Shown here one piece after another: positions 1-8,272 of a stretch of DNA of 64,000 nucleotides. The notes beneath the pieces were generated by a model. The model worked only from the letters and a program-made list of their open reading frames with translations, made no database searches and was not told the DNA's origin. A program made the translations under genes and the position numbers. Position 1 is the stretch's first letter. Each line of letters begins with the position of its first letter. This stretch comes from Umezawaea beigongshangensis (GTDB taxonomy: Bacteria > Actinomycetota > Actinomycetes > Mycobacteriales > Pseudonocardiaceae): positions 469,719-533,718 of the forward strand of contig NZ_JAEIOJ010000003.1 of NCBI RefSeq assembly GCF_016464305.1, given 5' to 3'.

Positions 1-2
1 AC

Positions 3-371
3 TTCGAGGCGCTGGTCCTCTCGGCGTCCGACGAGTTCCGCTCCACGTCGGTGGGCGCGAACGTGCGGGCCGTGCGGCAGACGGAGACGTGGGAGCGGGG
101 TGTCGTGTTCACGGAGTGGTCCTGCCGCTGGGCGCACCCCGACGAGGTGGCCCACGGCCTGCTGCGGCTGCGGCCGGCTCCTCTCGGCGGACGCCTGGAG
201 CTGGAGCTGGACCGGACGGTCGTGCCGCCGGGCCGGGCGGTGGTGCCGCTGACGGTCTCCGCGTTCGCGCTCGCCGACCAGGACTGGGGCACCGGCCTCG
301 GTCCGCTGGAACCGGCGGTCCCGGTCGCCGAGCACACCCGCTCCGTCGACGAGGTGGCCGTCACCGCCTGA
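3..371 (+). CDS. 3' end of an unidentified protein (partial)
   Basis: This reading frame is open from the first bases of the window and ends at TGA 369-371, so only the last 122 codons are visible. The visible part is rich in Arg, Val and Glu, has no membrane segment and no motif I recognise. Codon choice (G or C at nearly every third position) is that of a real gene here. A perfect hairpin follows immediately and separates it from the convergent gene downstream. I cannot assign a function without the missing N-terminus. Confidence 0.6.
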   Translation, partial: FEALVLSASDEFRSTSVGANVRAVRQTETWERGVVFTEWSCRWAHPDEVAHGLLRLRPAPLGGRLELELDRTVVPPGRAVVPLTVSAFALADQDWGTGLGPLEPAVPVAEHTRSVDEVAVTA

Positions 372-381
372 CCGGTCGCGC

Positions 382-413
382 GAGGGGGGTGCCGCCGCGG
401 CGGCACCCCCCTC
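382..413. terminator. Bidirectional hairpin between convergent genes
   Basis: Two perfect 15-bp arms (382-396 and 399-413) close on a 2-base spacer. It lies exactly between the stop codons of two converging genes and overlaps the TGA of the minus-strand gene. There is no T run, which is usual for actinobacterial terminators. Confidence 0.6.
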
Positions 414-1203
414 ACGCGCCGTGGAAGGCGCGGCGGGCGAACGTCATGCCCATGTGCGCGAGCGTCACGTCGTGCGGCTGGTTCTGCGGGCGCGGGGAGT
501 TCTCCAGCCAGTCGAGCACCTGCTCGTCCTCGTGGCCCACGCCGAGCAGCGTGTACTCGCACACCTCGTAGGCCGACACGAGGTGGTCCGCCACCTCGGC
601 GGCGGCGCGCAGCATCCTGGCCGCCGTGTCGCCCGGGTCGAGGTGGTACTCGTTCGTCATCGTGTGCAGGGCGGTCGCCGCGAACGGCGGGACCGTCTCG
701 GGCACGGCGATGGCGAGCGCGACCGTGCAGGCGACCTCCTCGCGCGCCAGCACCTCGAAGATCTTCTGCGCGCTGCGGGCCACGGCGTGCCGCGTCTGCG
801 AGATCCAGTCGGGGGCGAGCCGCGGCAGCTCCCGGCCCGCCGCGTTCCACCTGCGGCGCGTGCGCTTGCCGTCCTCGGTCAGTCCCCAGTCGGCGGCGGC
901 CATCTCCGCCATCAGGAAGATCACCCGGTCCCGCGTGTCGGCGGGAACGCGGTAGCTGGCGCCGAGTTCGGCGAGGAAGCGCACGGAGTGGGCGCTGGCC
1001 TCGCACACCGTGCCGTCGGAGAACAGCCGCTTCTCCAGCTCGTCCAGCGCCGACGACCTGACCAGGGGGTCGGGTTCGGTGGCGCACCGCAGCAGCTCGT
1101 CCAGACCGGCCCCGCAACCCCGGTGGTCGGTCAGGTCGTCCCACGGCACGTCCTCCAGACCGCGCAAGGGGTCCGGCCGTCGCCACGTACGCGGCAGCTC
1201 CAT
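412..1203 (-). CDS. HEAT-repeat-like helical protein, function unknown
   Basis: 263 residues from ATG 1203. The region around RSSALDELEKRLFSDG followed by a conserved-looking SAHSVRFLAEL resembles the HEAT-like, immunity-type proteins common in actinomycetes, in which helical pairs stack into a solenoid. I see no signal peptide, membrane helix or catalytic motif. The start is chosen because upstream in-frame codons run into the divergent methyltransferase promoter; an ATG at 1272 is possible but would lie over that promoter. The gene is divergent from the DNA methyltransferase with about 73 bp between starts. That may mean shared regulation, but no functional link is demonstrated. Confidence 0.6.
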   Translation of the reverse strand: MELPRTWRRPDPLRGLEDVPWDDLTDHRGCGAGLDELLRCATEPDPLVRSSALDELEKRLFSDGTVCEASAHSVRFLAELGASYRVPADTRDRVIFLMAEMAAADWGLTEDGKRTRRRWNAAGRELPRLAPDWISQTRHAVARSAQKIFEVLAREEVACTVALAIAVPETVPPFAATALHTMTNEYHLDPGDTAARMLRAAAEVADHLVSAYEVCEYTLLGVGHEDEQVLDWLENSPRPQNQPHDVTLAHMGMTFARRAFHGA

Positions 1204-1263
1204 GTCGCGGACGCTACGGGATCGCCGAGCGGGTCGTCCTTCTGAGCGCGGCGTGTTCGCCCG

Positions 1264-1269
1264 TACGAT
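1264..1269 (+). promoter_or_regulatory. -10 element TACGAT, leaderless start for the methyltransferase
   Basis: TACGAT ends 7 nt before the GTG at 1277 and no Shine-Dalgarno sequence precedes that codon. This spacing places transcription initiation at or next to the start codon. No convincing -35 is visible. Confidence 0.4.
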
Positions 1270-1276
1270 CATCCCC

Positions 1277-2512
1277 GTGTCCGCGCCCTCCCTCGTTCGT
1301 GGCTCCACCTTCACGGTGGCCGACGTGTTCTCGGGGGCCGGTGGCATGAGCTACGGGTTCCACGCGCACCCGTCGTTCACCGTCGTGGGCGCGGCCGACG
1401 CGCAGATCGGCAAGCCGTCGTCCCGGCTGGGGTCGTTGCGCTGCAACGGGACCTACCGCGCCAACATCGGCGTGGACCCGGTCGAGGCCGATCTCGGTCT
1501 GGTCGATCCGGCCGACCTGCGCGTGGCGTGGGGGCTGCGGCGCGGCGAGCTGGACGTGCTGGTGGCGTGCCCGCCGTGCACGGGGTTCAGCCGCACCACC
1601 GCCGCGAACCACCTGCGCGACGACCCGCGCAACTCCCTCGTGGGCCGGGTCGCGGCGTTCGCCGCCGAGCTGCGGCCGCGGGTGGTGCTCCTGGAGAACG
1701 CGCGGGAGCTCGTCAAGGGCAGGCACCGGCACCACCTGGACGGGCTGGCCGAGCGGCTGATCGCCCTGGGCTACCGGGTCCACGCCGACAGCCACCTGCT
1801 GTCCCGCTTCGGCCTGCCGCAGCTGCGCGAGCGCGCCGTGGTCGTCGCCGTGGACGCGGGGCTGCCGCTGCTGACCCCGGACGACCTGTGGCGGGGACTG
1901 GAGATCCGGCCGTCGGCCATCACCGTGCGCCGCGCGATCGGCCGCCTGCCGGCGGTGCCGGCGGGCCAGGCGCACCCGAAGGACCCCACGCACGTGTCGC
2001 CGTCGTTCCGCCGCGACCGGACGCTGCTGCGGATGCGGGCGATCCCGGCCAACGGCGGGTCGTGGGCGGACCTGCTCGGCTCGCAGGAGACCGAGCTGCT
2101 GCTCAACCCCGCACAGATCAAGATCATCGAGGCGGGCCGCTGGGGGTCCCACCCGGACGTCTACGGTCGCATGTGGTGGGACGAGCCGGCGCGCACGATC
2201 AAGCGCGAGTGCGCGCACGTGGGCAACGGCCGGTACGCCCACCCGCAGCAGGACCGGCTGTGCACGGTCCGGGAGATGGCGCTGCTCCAGGGTTTTCCGC
2301 GCACGTTCCGGTTCGACGTGTCCATCCTGGGCAACGCCTACCGGCACGTCGGCGACGCGGTGCCGCCGCTGATCTCCTACCAGCTCGCGAGCCTGGTCGG
2401 CTGGATCCTGACCGGTCGCCGCCCCGGCGCGCGCGAGCTGTGCCTGCCGGGGACCTCGCTGCGGGCGGGCGACGTCCGCGCGGTCGCGAGGACCCCCGAA
2501 CTGGTCGCCTGA
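1277..2512 (+). CDS. DNA (cytosine-5) methyltransferase, orphan
   Basis: 411 residues from GTG 1277. It carries the C5-MTase motifs in order: SAM-binding motif I DVFSGAGGMSYGF (16-28), motif IV ACPPCTGFS with catalytic Cys101, motif VI ENAREL (140-145), motif VIII QLRER (182-186), a target-recognition segment around 230-330, and motif X GNAYRHVGDAVPP near the C-terminus. The enzyme should methylate C5 of cytosine in a specific DNA site. Motif IV has Thr where most family members have Gln after PPC. No restriction endonuclease, Vsr nuclease or ATPase lies on either side, so it behaves as an orphan methylase in this window. The start is uncertain; ATG 1202 overlaps the divergent gene and is less likely. 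Confidence 0.85.
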   Translation: MSAPSLVRGSTFTVADVFSGAGGMSYGFHAHPSFTVVGAADAQIGKPSSRLGSLRCNGTYRANIGVDPVEADLGLVDPADLRVAWGLRRGELDVLVACPPCTGFSRTTAANHLRDDPRNSLVGRVAAFAAELRPRVVLLENARELVKGRHRHHLDGLAERLIALGYRVHADSHLLSRFGLPQLRERAVVVAVDAGLPLLTPDDLWRGLEIRPSAITVRRAIGRLPAVPAGQAHPKDPTHVSPSFRRDRTLLRMRAIPANGGSWADLLGSQETELLLNPAQIKIIEAGRWGSHPDVYGRMWWDEPARTIKRECAHVGNGRYAHPQQDRLCTVREMALLQGFPRTFRFDVSILGNAYRHVGDAVPPLISYQLASLVGWILTGRRPGARELCLPGTSLRAGDVRAVARTPELVA

Positions 2513-2911
2513 TCACAGTTCGGTAACAGTGCGTCGTTCTGCGTTTGGCTTGTTGAACTCAGAATCATCTCCGTCGTCCTCTGAGCTGGGGAAACGGCTT
2601 GTCCGGTGATGGTCGACACGTCACGCCGACGCCGGAGCGGACACTCCTTCTTCTTTGCAAACGCCCCTCTCCCGCCTCGGTAACCGTCCACCTTTCGTCC
2701 ACTGTGGATGATCCTTGGGTGTTGTCGCAGGTGGGGCACCGTGTGGCGGTCCGTCGCACCCGTCACTGTTCGGGGGTAACTCGATCGGATAGTGTGCGGT
2801 CGCTTCCTGTCGGTTTCCTCTCGAAAATCGGACCCTTTAGTCCGATCGAGCCAACAGGAATCCCCGCCTTTGCCCCATTTGGGCTAATTTTTGCGAGCTT
2901 GAAGGAGACCC
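2513..2911. other. Intergenic region, promoter region of the surface-protein gene
   Basis: About 400 bp without a credible gene and visibly richer in A and T than its surroundings. A TAnnnT hexamer TAGTGT lies at 2790-2795. A perfect inverted repeat at 2827-2846 and a strong Shine-Dalgarno GAAGGAG at 2901-2907 precede the next ATG. Nothing else is recognised. Confidence 0.5.
2827..2846. promoter_or_regulatory. Inverted repeat, candidate operator or leader hairpin
   Basis: ATCGGAC at 2827-2833 and GTCCGAT at 2840-2846 are perfect inverted repeats around a 6-nt AT-rich centre (CCTTTA). It lies 65 bp upstream of the surface-protein ATG and downstream of the candidate -10. It could be a protein-binding site or a short RNA hairpin. 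Confidence 0.35.
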
Positions 2912-4177
2912 ATGGCATCCCGGATGAACTCGGCGCGCATCGGCGCGGCGATTCTCGGAGCCTCCGTCGCTCTCATGGCCACGGCTGTGCCGGCCTCTGC
3001 GGACACGAAGGCGAAGCTCGACCAGTCCGGTGACGAGGCTGGTCTGCACGTCAACCTGAAGAAGGAGGGCGTCACCTACACCGGCCTCATCGGTCTCGGC
3101 ATCGAGGGCGCCGACACCGTCGCGCACACCTACTGCGTCGAGCTGCCGGAGCCCGTCAAGGGCGATGCGGGCATGGTCGAGGTGCCGTGGGACGCGCACC
3201 CGCGTCCCGAGTCCGGTTTCCACCAGAACCGCGACAAGGTCAACTGGATCCTCGCGCACTCCTACCCGTCGATCGAGGTCGACGCGCTGCGCGCCGCCGT
3301 GAAGATCGACGACCTGACGGTGCGCGAGGCCATCGCCGGCACCCAGGCGGCGATCTGGCACTTCAGCGACAACGACGAGCTGGACCTCGCCAACCCCCTG
3401 CGCGGTGGTGAGACCGACGAGGACGACAAGCCGGTCGACCAGGACCCCGCCGACGTCGTCGCGCTCTACCAGTACCTCACCAGCGACGCGAACACCGGTC
3501 TCGGCGAGACCAAGCCGTCCCTGGACGTCGCGCCGCTGCTGCAGAAGGGCAAGGCCGGCGACAAGATCGGTCCCTTCACGATCACCACGACCGCCGGTGA
3601 GATCGCCGTCGAGGGCGAGATGCCCGTCGGCGTGCTGCTGACCGACGCCGAGGGCAAGCCGTTCACGCCCGCCGAGGACGGCAGGTTCACCGTCGCGGAC
3701 GCCAGCGCCAAGACCGTCGACGTCTACGTCACGGTGCCCGCCGACGCCGCCGCCGGTTCGGCCAAGTTCTCCGTCCACGCCGACTCCCGCGTCGACGCCG
3801 GTCGCCTGTTCATCCGCGGCGACGAGAACAAGAAGACCCAGTCGCTGATCGTCGCCTCGCCGGTCGACGTGGAGCTCGACGCCGCCGCCGCCGCCGAGTG
3901 GGAGGGCGCGCAGGTCGAGGTGCCGCCGACCACCACCACGCCGGTCAGCACGACGCCCGCGCCGGAGACGTCCACCACCACCTCCGCGCCGTCCTCCAGC
4001 GACGTCCCCTCCTCCACCACCACCCCGGCTCCGGTCGCCGGTGGCGGCAGCAACGACGACGACGAGCTGGCCAGCACCGGCGCGTCGATCTTCCTGCCGC
4101 TGACCATCGGTGTCCTGCTCCTGGCCGCCGGTGCCGCCGCTCTGGTCCTGGTGCGTCGCCGCAAGGCCTCCGCCTGA
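2912..4177 (+). CDS. Thioester-domain, sortase-anchored (LAxTG) surface protein
   Basis: 421 residues. A Sec signal peptide ends at VPASA (30). The next domain has the signature of thioester domains (TED): YCVEL with Cys75 and TQAAIW with Gln145, the two side chains that form an internal thioester, plus the typical VNWILAHSYP between them. Known TED proteins of Gram-positives use that bond to attach covalently to host or surface amines. A beta-rich middle region (about 200-325) is followed by a Thr/Pro/Ser stalk (338-375), the class-E sortase signal LASTG (386-390), a hydrophobic helix and RRRK. It is therefore probably displayed on the cell wall, possibly on aerial structures. The start is fixed by GAAGGAG at 2901-2907. 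A strong terminator follows. The adhesive function is inferred from the motif, not shown. Confidence 0.8.
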   Translation: MASRMNSARIGAAILGASVALMATAVPASADTKAKLDQSGDEAGLHVNLKKEGVTYTGLIGLGIEGADTVAHTYCVELPEPVKGDAGMVEVPWDAHPRPESGFHQNRDKVNWILAHSYPSIEVDALRAAVKIDDLTVREAIAGTQAAIWHFSDNDELDLANPLRGGETDEDDKPVDQDPADVVALYQYLTSDANTGLGETKPSLDVAPLLQKGKAGDKIGPFTITTTAGEIAVEGEMPVGVLLTDAEGKPFTPAEDGRFTVADASAKTVDVYVTVPADAAAGSAKFSVHADSRVDAGRLFIRGDENKKTQSLIVASPVDVELDAAAAAEWEGAQVEVPPTTTTPVSTTPAPETSTTTSAPSSSDVPSSTTTPAPVAGGGSNDDDELASTGASIFLPLTIGVLLLAAGAAALVLVRRRKASA

Positions 4178-4200
4178 TCGAGTCGGTCGTCCGATCCGGA

Positions 4201-4230
4201 ACGCCCCCGCGAGTCCGCTCGCGGGGGCGT
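4201..4230 (+). terminator. Rho-independent-type terminator of the surface-protein gene
   Basis: 13-bp perfect arms (4201-4213 and 4218-4230) with a TCCG loop, followed by TT. Confidence 0.8.
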
Positions 4231-4342
4231 TTCGTCGATACGCAGCGTGTTCGTCACGGTGCACCGATGAGTTGATCACTGGGGCGGCGGAGTCCCTTCC
4301 GGTACTCTGCGCACGCGTCACAGTGAAGTGCGGAGGGCGACC

Positions 4343-4435
4343 ATGGACTGCGAGAACCTCGCCGGCAGGGCTGGCGATCTGCTGAACCAGCACGGCGACC
4401 GGGTCGGGTTCGTCGTGGAGAAGGCGGGCGCGTGA
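4343..4435 (+). CDS. 30-residue small protein or leader ORF, translationally coupled downstream
   Basis: ATG at 4343 with a good Shine-Dalgarno GGAGGG at 4332-4337 opens a 30-codon frame (begins MDCENLAGRAGDLL, ends VVEKAGA). Its TGA at 4433-4435 overlaps the GTG of the next gene (4432-4434), so ribosomes can pass directly on. The peptide looks amphipathic. Its order of LL, Gln, Asp-Arg-Val and a final Glu-Lys-Ala-Gly recalls the N-terminal half of the small MT0933-type antitoxin-like proteins, but it is only about half their length. It may be a genuine microprotein or simply a coupling leader for the DUF1089 gene. Confidence 0.45.
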   Translation: MDCENLAGRAGDLLNQHGDRVGFVVEKAGA

Positions 4436-5070
4436 ACTCCTCCAACTCGACCGAGCGCGTCGTCTCCTCCGCGGAGAGCCGCTCGGCCCCGGCACCCCGC
4501 CGCCCCGAGATGCTCACCTGGCAGGGCTACGACACCCCCCGGCTGGAGCAGGTCCGCCTGCTGCTGTCCGACCGGCGCCTGCGGGCGTCCGGCCGCCTCG
4601 TCGCGGCGGCGGGGGAGACGGAGTCGTTCAGCGCCTCGTTCGAGCTGTCCGCGGGTGAGACGGGAGCCGTGACGCGCCTGCTGCTGCGCACCGCGACCGT
4701 CGAGGAGGAGCGGCAGATCTCGCTCAGCCGCACCGAGGACGGCGCGTGGCTGGTCGACCTGGGCCAGGGCGTGGAGCGCACGGACTTCGAGGGCGCGGTG
4801 GACGTGGACGTCCAGTTCGTCAGCCTGTTCAACGCGATCCCGATCCGCCGCCTCGGCCTGCACCGCGAGGCGTCCGAGCACGACCTGCCGGTCGTGCGGG
4901 TGTCGCTGCCGGACCTGACCGTGCGCGTGGTCCGGCAGAAGTACCGGACCGTGTCGGTCGGCGCCGAGGAGTCCGTCGTGAACTTCAGCAGCGAGGACTT
5001 CAGCCAGGACATCACCGTGGACTCCAGGGGCCTCGTCCTGGACTACCCGCGCATCGCGCGCCGCATCTGA
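4432..5070 (+). CDS. Putative glycolipid-binding protein (DUF1089 family)
   Basis: 212 residues from GTG 4432. The family layout is recognisable: WQGYDTPRLEQVRL near residue 30, the central DVDVQFVSLFNAIPIRRLGL, PDLTVRVVRQKYR, and the end ITVDSRGLVLDYPRIARR. These are the hallmarks of Pfam Glycolipid_bind proteins, which form a beta-barrel whose ligand is poorly characterised. No signal peptide or membrane helix is present, so it is likely cytosolic. It is coupled to the 30-codon ORF upstream by a 4-nt overlap. The first 25 residues are low-complexity and may be disordered. The biochemical role is unknown. Confidence 0.75.
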   Translation: MNSSNSTERVVSSAESRSAPAPRRPEMLTWQGYDTPRLEQVRLLLSDRRLRASGRLVAAAGETESFSASFELSAGETGAVTRLLLRTATVEEERQISLSRTEDGAWLVDLGQGVERTDFEGAVDVDVQFVSLFNAIPIRRLGLHREASEHDLPVVRVSLPDLTVRVVRQKYRTVSVGAEESVVNFSSEDFSQDITVDSRGLVLDYPRIARRI

Positions 5071-5072
5071 CC

Positions 5073-5113
5073 CGTCCGGGCGGTTGTGGCCACCGGTCAC
5101 GACCGCCCGGACG
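5073..5113. terminator. Stem-loop between convergent genes
   Basis: CGTCCGGGCGGT (5073-5084) pairs perfectly with 5102-5113 around a 17-nt loop. It lies between the DUF1089 gene and the convergent thiolase gene. Confidence 0.5.
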
Positions 5114-5215
5114 CTCGTCGGCGACGGCCCCGGCGCCAGCTCCTCCGGACCCGGCTGGTTCGGGGTGCGCGGCGTCGAGTCCCCGCCCGCGGCCCGCGCC
5201 CCGCAGGACCGGGGA

Positions 5216-6412
5216 TCACACGCGGACGGCGACGGCGAGGCCCTGGCCGACGCCCACCCCGCTCGCCGCCACCCCCAGGCCACCGCCGCGAGCGCGCAGG
5301 TGGCGGCACAGGTCCACGATCACCCGCGGCATCGACGCGCTCAGCGGGTGACCGTAGGCGATGGCCCCGCCGTGCACGTTGACCTGCTCCCGCTGCACCT
5401 CCGGCAGGTGGTGCAGCACGGACAGCGCCGTCGCCGCGAACGTCTCGTGGACCTCCCACAGGTCCACGTCCTCCGCCTCCACCCGCAGCCTCCGCAGCAG
5501 CTTCCGGATCGCGGTGACCGCGGCGAGCGAGAAGCGGTGCGGCTCGTCGGCCGTCACCGCGCTGCCCAGCACCTCGCCCAGCGGTCGCAGGCCCAGTTCC
5601 TCGGCGAGCGTCTCGGTGCCCATCAGCACCGCCACCGCGCCGTCGCTCAGCGGCGAGGAGTTGCCCGCCGTCACCGGGCCGTCCTCGGAGAACGACGAGC
5701 GCAGCCTCGCCAGCTTCTCCTCGCTCGTCTCCGGCCGCACCGTCTCGTCGCGCCGCATCGACGAGCCGTCGGCGCGCAGCACGGGGAACGCGAACCCGTC
5801 GTGCACGCCCGCGTCCCACGCCGCCGACGCCCTGCGGTGCGAGCGCAGCGCGTAGAGGTCCATCCGCTCGCGGGTGATGCCCAGCTCCACGGCGACCTGC
5901 TCGGCCGCGCGCCCCAGCGGCACGGTCCACTCGCCGGGCATCCGCGGGTTCACCAGCCGCCAGCCCAGCGCCGTGCCCGCCGTTTCCACCCGGTCGGGGA
6001 ACGCCCGATCGGGACGGGCCAGCACGAACGGGGCGCGGCTCGGGCCCTCGACCCCACCGGCCACCAGCAGGTCGGCGTCCCCGGCGGACAGGGCGCGCGC
6101 CGCCTGCACGACGGCCTCACCGCCCGAGGCGCACAGCCGGTTCAGCGTCACCCCCGGCACGGTCGGCGGCAGACCGGCGAGCAGCGTCGCCATCCGCGCC
6201 ACGTTCCGGTTCTCCTCACCGGCGCCGTTGGTGTTGCCGAGGAGCACGTCGTCGACGCGGGCGGGGTCGAGCCGGTCGGCGTGCCGGCGCAGGAGCTCGC
6301 GGATCGGCAGGACCGCGAGGTCGTCGACCCTGATGCCGGACAGGCCGCCCCGGTAACGGCCGAACGGCGTGCGGGCGGCGTCGAGGAGCAGTGGACGTGG
6401 CATGCGGGTCAT
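5216..6412 (-). CDS. Thiolase-family protein (acetyl-CoA acetyltransferase-like), atypical active site
   Basis: 398 residues, normal thiolase length. Seen: nucleophile region NRLCASGGEAV with Cys94, the NSSPLSDGAVAV stretch (251-261), and GGAIAYGHPLSAS with the catalytic His354. Two normally invariant sites differ. The Asn of NEAFA is His322 (VHETFA), and the second catalytic Cys of the C-terminal CxGGGxG loop is absent, the segment reading GVAASGVGVGQG. The enzyme may catalyse a different Claisen-type or hydrolytic reaction, or be a thioester-binding protein such as the SCP-like or condensing-only thiolases. It is the last gene of a minus-strand series, 21 bp after the preceding stop. ATG 6412 or ATG 6403 could be the start. 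Confidence 0.75.
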   Translation of the reverse strand: MTRMPRPLLLDAARTPFGRYRGGLSGIRVDDLAVLPIRELLRRHADRLDPARVDDVLLGNTNGAGEENRNVARMATLLAGLPPTVPGVTLNRLCASGGEAVVQAARALSAGDADLLVAGGVEGPSRAPFVLARPDRAFPDRVETAGTALGWRLVNPRMPGEWTVPLGRAAEQVAVELGITRERMDLYALRSHRRASAAWDAGVHDGFAFPVLRADGSSMRRDETVRPETSEEKLARLRSSFSEDGPVTAGNSSPLSDGAVAVLMGTETLAEELGLRPLGEVLGSAVTADEPHRFSLAAVTAIRKLLRRLRVEAEDVDLWEVHETFAATALSVLHHLPEVQREQVNVHGGAIAYGHPLSASMPRVIVDLCRHLRARGGGLGVAASGVGVGQGLAVAVRV

Positions 6413-6433
6413 CTAACCGCGAGGTCCCCGGTC

Positions 6434-8272
6434 TCACGCCCTGAGCTGGAACGGCACGAACACGGTGCGCGACAGGGCCGCCGGATCGGTGCTGTGGGCG
6501 CGTATCTCGATCGAGTGCGGTCCGGCGGACAGCTGCGACGTGGTCAGCGCGAACCGCCAGCGGCCACCGGCGGCCGGCCCGTCGAGGTCGGTGGGAACGG
6601 CGGCGACGCGCTCCTCGTCGATCAGCACCTCGAAGCCCGCGAGCCCGGCCAGCGGCGTCGTCTCGCGCAGCCCGTCGGCGCTGACGTCCAGCACGAGCCG
6701 CCCGCGGGTCAGGCCGGAGCCGGGGGGCGGTTCCCCGCCCGAGGCGTCCAGCAGGACGCCCACGGGCTCTCCCAGCGCGGCCCGGCTGCCGTTCAGCGGC
6801 TCCAGCGACCGCGCGGGCGGTGGCGGCGCGTCGTGGCCCGGCGCGGGCGTCAGCTCCAGGTCGGCCGCGGTGACCCGCACGCGCGCCGAGGACACCACGG
6901 TCGCCTGGAACACCCCGTCGTCGCCGAGCACGACCAGCGTCTCGCCGGACAGGTCGGCGACGTAGGAGTACTCCACGTCCGGCTCCCGCGCGCCGCCCTC
7001 GACGGCCGGGCGCAGCGGCACGGCCACACCCCCGACGACGAGGTGCGCGTCCGGGTCCACCGACCCGGCAGAGACGAGGTTGAGCCGGAGCTGCCCCGAC
7101 TCGGCTCCCGGAACCGGGCGCAGCCCGGCGGTGGACACCTGACCGCCGACGTCGACGGTCGTCCGCGGCGGCTCGACCAGCGGTGGCGTCCGCGTCCGTC
7201 CGCCGCTGAACGCGACCAGGTCGACGCCCACCCGCGCCACACCGCCGGCGAGGCCGGCCACGCCGATCAGCGCCGTCGCCTCCCGCCACGCCGGCACGGC
7301 GGGGGAGACGGCCACGAGCACGCCGTCGCGCAGCGCCCGCAGCCCGTCGGCGCGCAGCACCAGCTCCCAGCGGGAGCTCAGACCCGTGCGCGGCGGCGGC
7401 ACCGGCGCCACCTCCCCGGCGACCGGGTGCGCGCGCGGCACGTCCGCGCCGACCAGCAGGTCCGCGGTCGTGGTGCCCCGGACGTCGGTGGCGACCCGCA
7501 GCCGCACCGCGCCCGGCGGCAGCGCGTCGCCCTGGAGGCTCACCGGACCGGGCACGAGGTCCAGCAGCAGCTCGCCGGGAACGCTCGCCGCGTCGGTCTC
7601 CACGACGAAGCGTCCCAGCTCGGGACCGTCGCCGAGGACGAGAGGAGTGCGCGAGCGCAGGGCCACCGAGGTGCTCGCGCAACTGCTGCTGACGACCAGC
7701 CGCCGCACGTCGTCCCCGTCGCCGGGGGTCGCGCGGGCGCAGTCGGAGCGCTTCGCCAGCCGCCACCGCGCCGGGTCCGGCACGGTGGGCCCGTCGAAGC
7801 GGTCGACCAGGGAGAAGCGGTCGTCGCCGGACGTGTCGAGCCGGGGGGTGCCCCGCGCCTCGACGGGGTCGGAGCGCTGCCCGAAGGCGTCCACGGCGCG
7901 CACCTGCACCCGGTGCTCCACGTCGTCGTCGAGCCCGTCGAGCTGCGCGGAGGGCCGCACCACCAGTTCGGTGCGGGTCAGCTCGTCGCGTCCCCAGCGC
8001 ACCTCGTAACCGGGCGCGTCGCCCGTCCAGCTCAGCTGCAACCGGTGCGCGCCGGGCACCACGGCGACGTCCTCGGGCGGGGCGGGGCGCTCACCCGCGG
8101 TGGGCACCAGCACACCGTCGGCGGCGAAGGCCCGCAGCGTCGTCGTGGCGGGCCTGCGCGTCGGGCCGGACGCCGGATCGCCCAGGCCCTCGGTCCGCAG
8201 CACCGCCACGACGCCGCCGAACAGCACCAGCGCGACCACTCCGATCGCGACCCGGCGTCGCCCCAGCTCCAT
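6434..8272 (-). CDS. Membrane-anchored beta-domain protein, paralogue A
   Basis: 612 residues from ATG 8272. A short basic N-terminus (ELGRRR) precedes one hydrophobic helix (about 9-25), so the bulk should be outside the membrane, either anchored or released. Then comes a fibronectin-III-like segment (HRLQLSWTGDAPGYEVRW and VQVRAVDAFGQRSDP), a concanavalin/laminin-G-like region beginning VDRFDGPTVPDPARWRL, and C-terminal beta repeats ending with SAGPHSIEIRAHS. It matches the next gene upstream domain by domain, so the pair arose by duplication. I recognise no catalytic site. A role in binding extracellular polymers is possible but unproven. Confidence 0.65.
   Translation of the reverse strand: MELGRRRVAIGVVALVLFGGVVAVLRTEGLGDPASGPTRRPATTTLRAFAADGVLVPTAGERPAPPEDVAVVPGAHRLQLSWTGDAPGYEVRWGRDELTRTELVVRPSAQLDGLDDDVEHRVQVRAVDAFGQRSDPVEARGTPRLDTSGDDRFSLVDRFDGPTVPDPARWRLAKRSDCARATPGDGDDVRRLVVSSSCASTSVALRSRTPLVLGDGPELGRFVVETDAASVPGELLLDLVPGPVSLQGDALPPGAVRLRVATDVRGTTTADLLVGADVPRAHPVAGEVAPVPPPRTGLSSRWELVLRADGLRALRDGVLVAVSPAVPAWREATALIGVAGLAGGVARVGVDLVAFSGGRTRTPPLVEPPRTTVDVGGQVSTAGLRPVPGAESGQLRLNLVSAGSVDPDAHLVVGGVAVPLRPAVEGGAREPDVEYSYVADLSGETLVVLGDDGVFQATVVSSARVRVTAADLELTPAPGHDAPPPPARSLEPLNGSRAALGEPVGVLLDASGGEPPPGSGLTRGRLVLDVSADGLRETTPLAGLAGFEVLIDEERVAAVPTDLDGPAAGGRWRFALTTSQLSAGPHSIEIRAHSTDPAALSRTVFVPFQLRA

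Noticed and set aside
1202..1276. Longer N-terminus for the DNA methyltransferase (ATG 1202)
   Set aside because: It overlaps the divergent gene start, the added residues are Arg/Ser-rich and unlike the family, and a -10 element lies inside.
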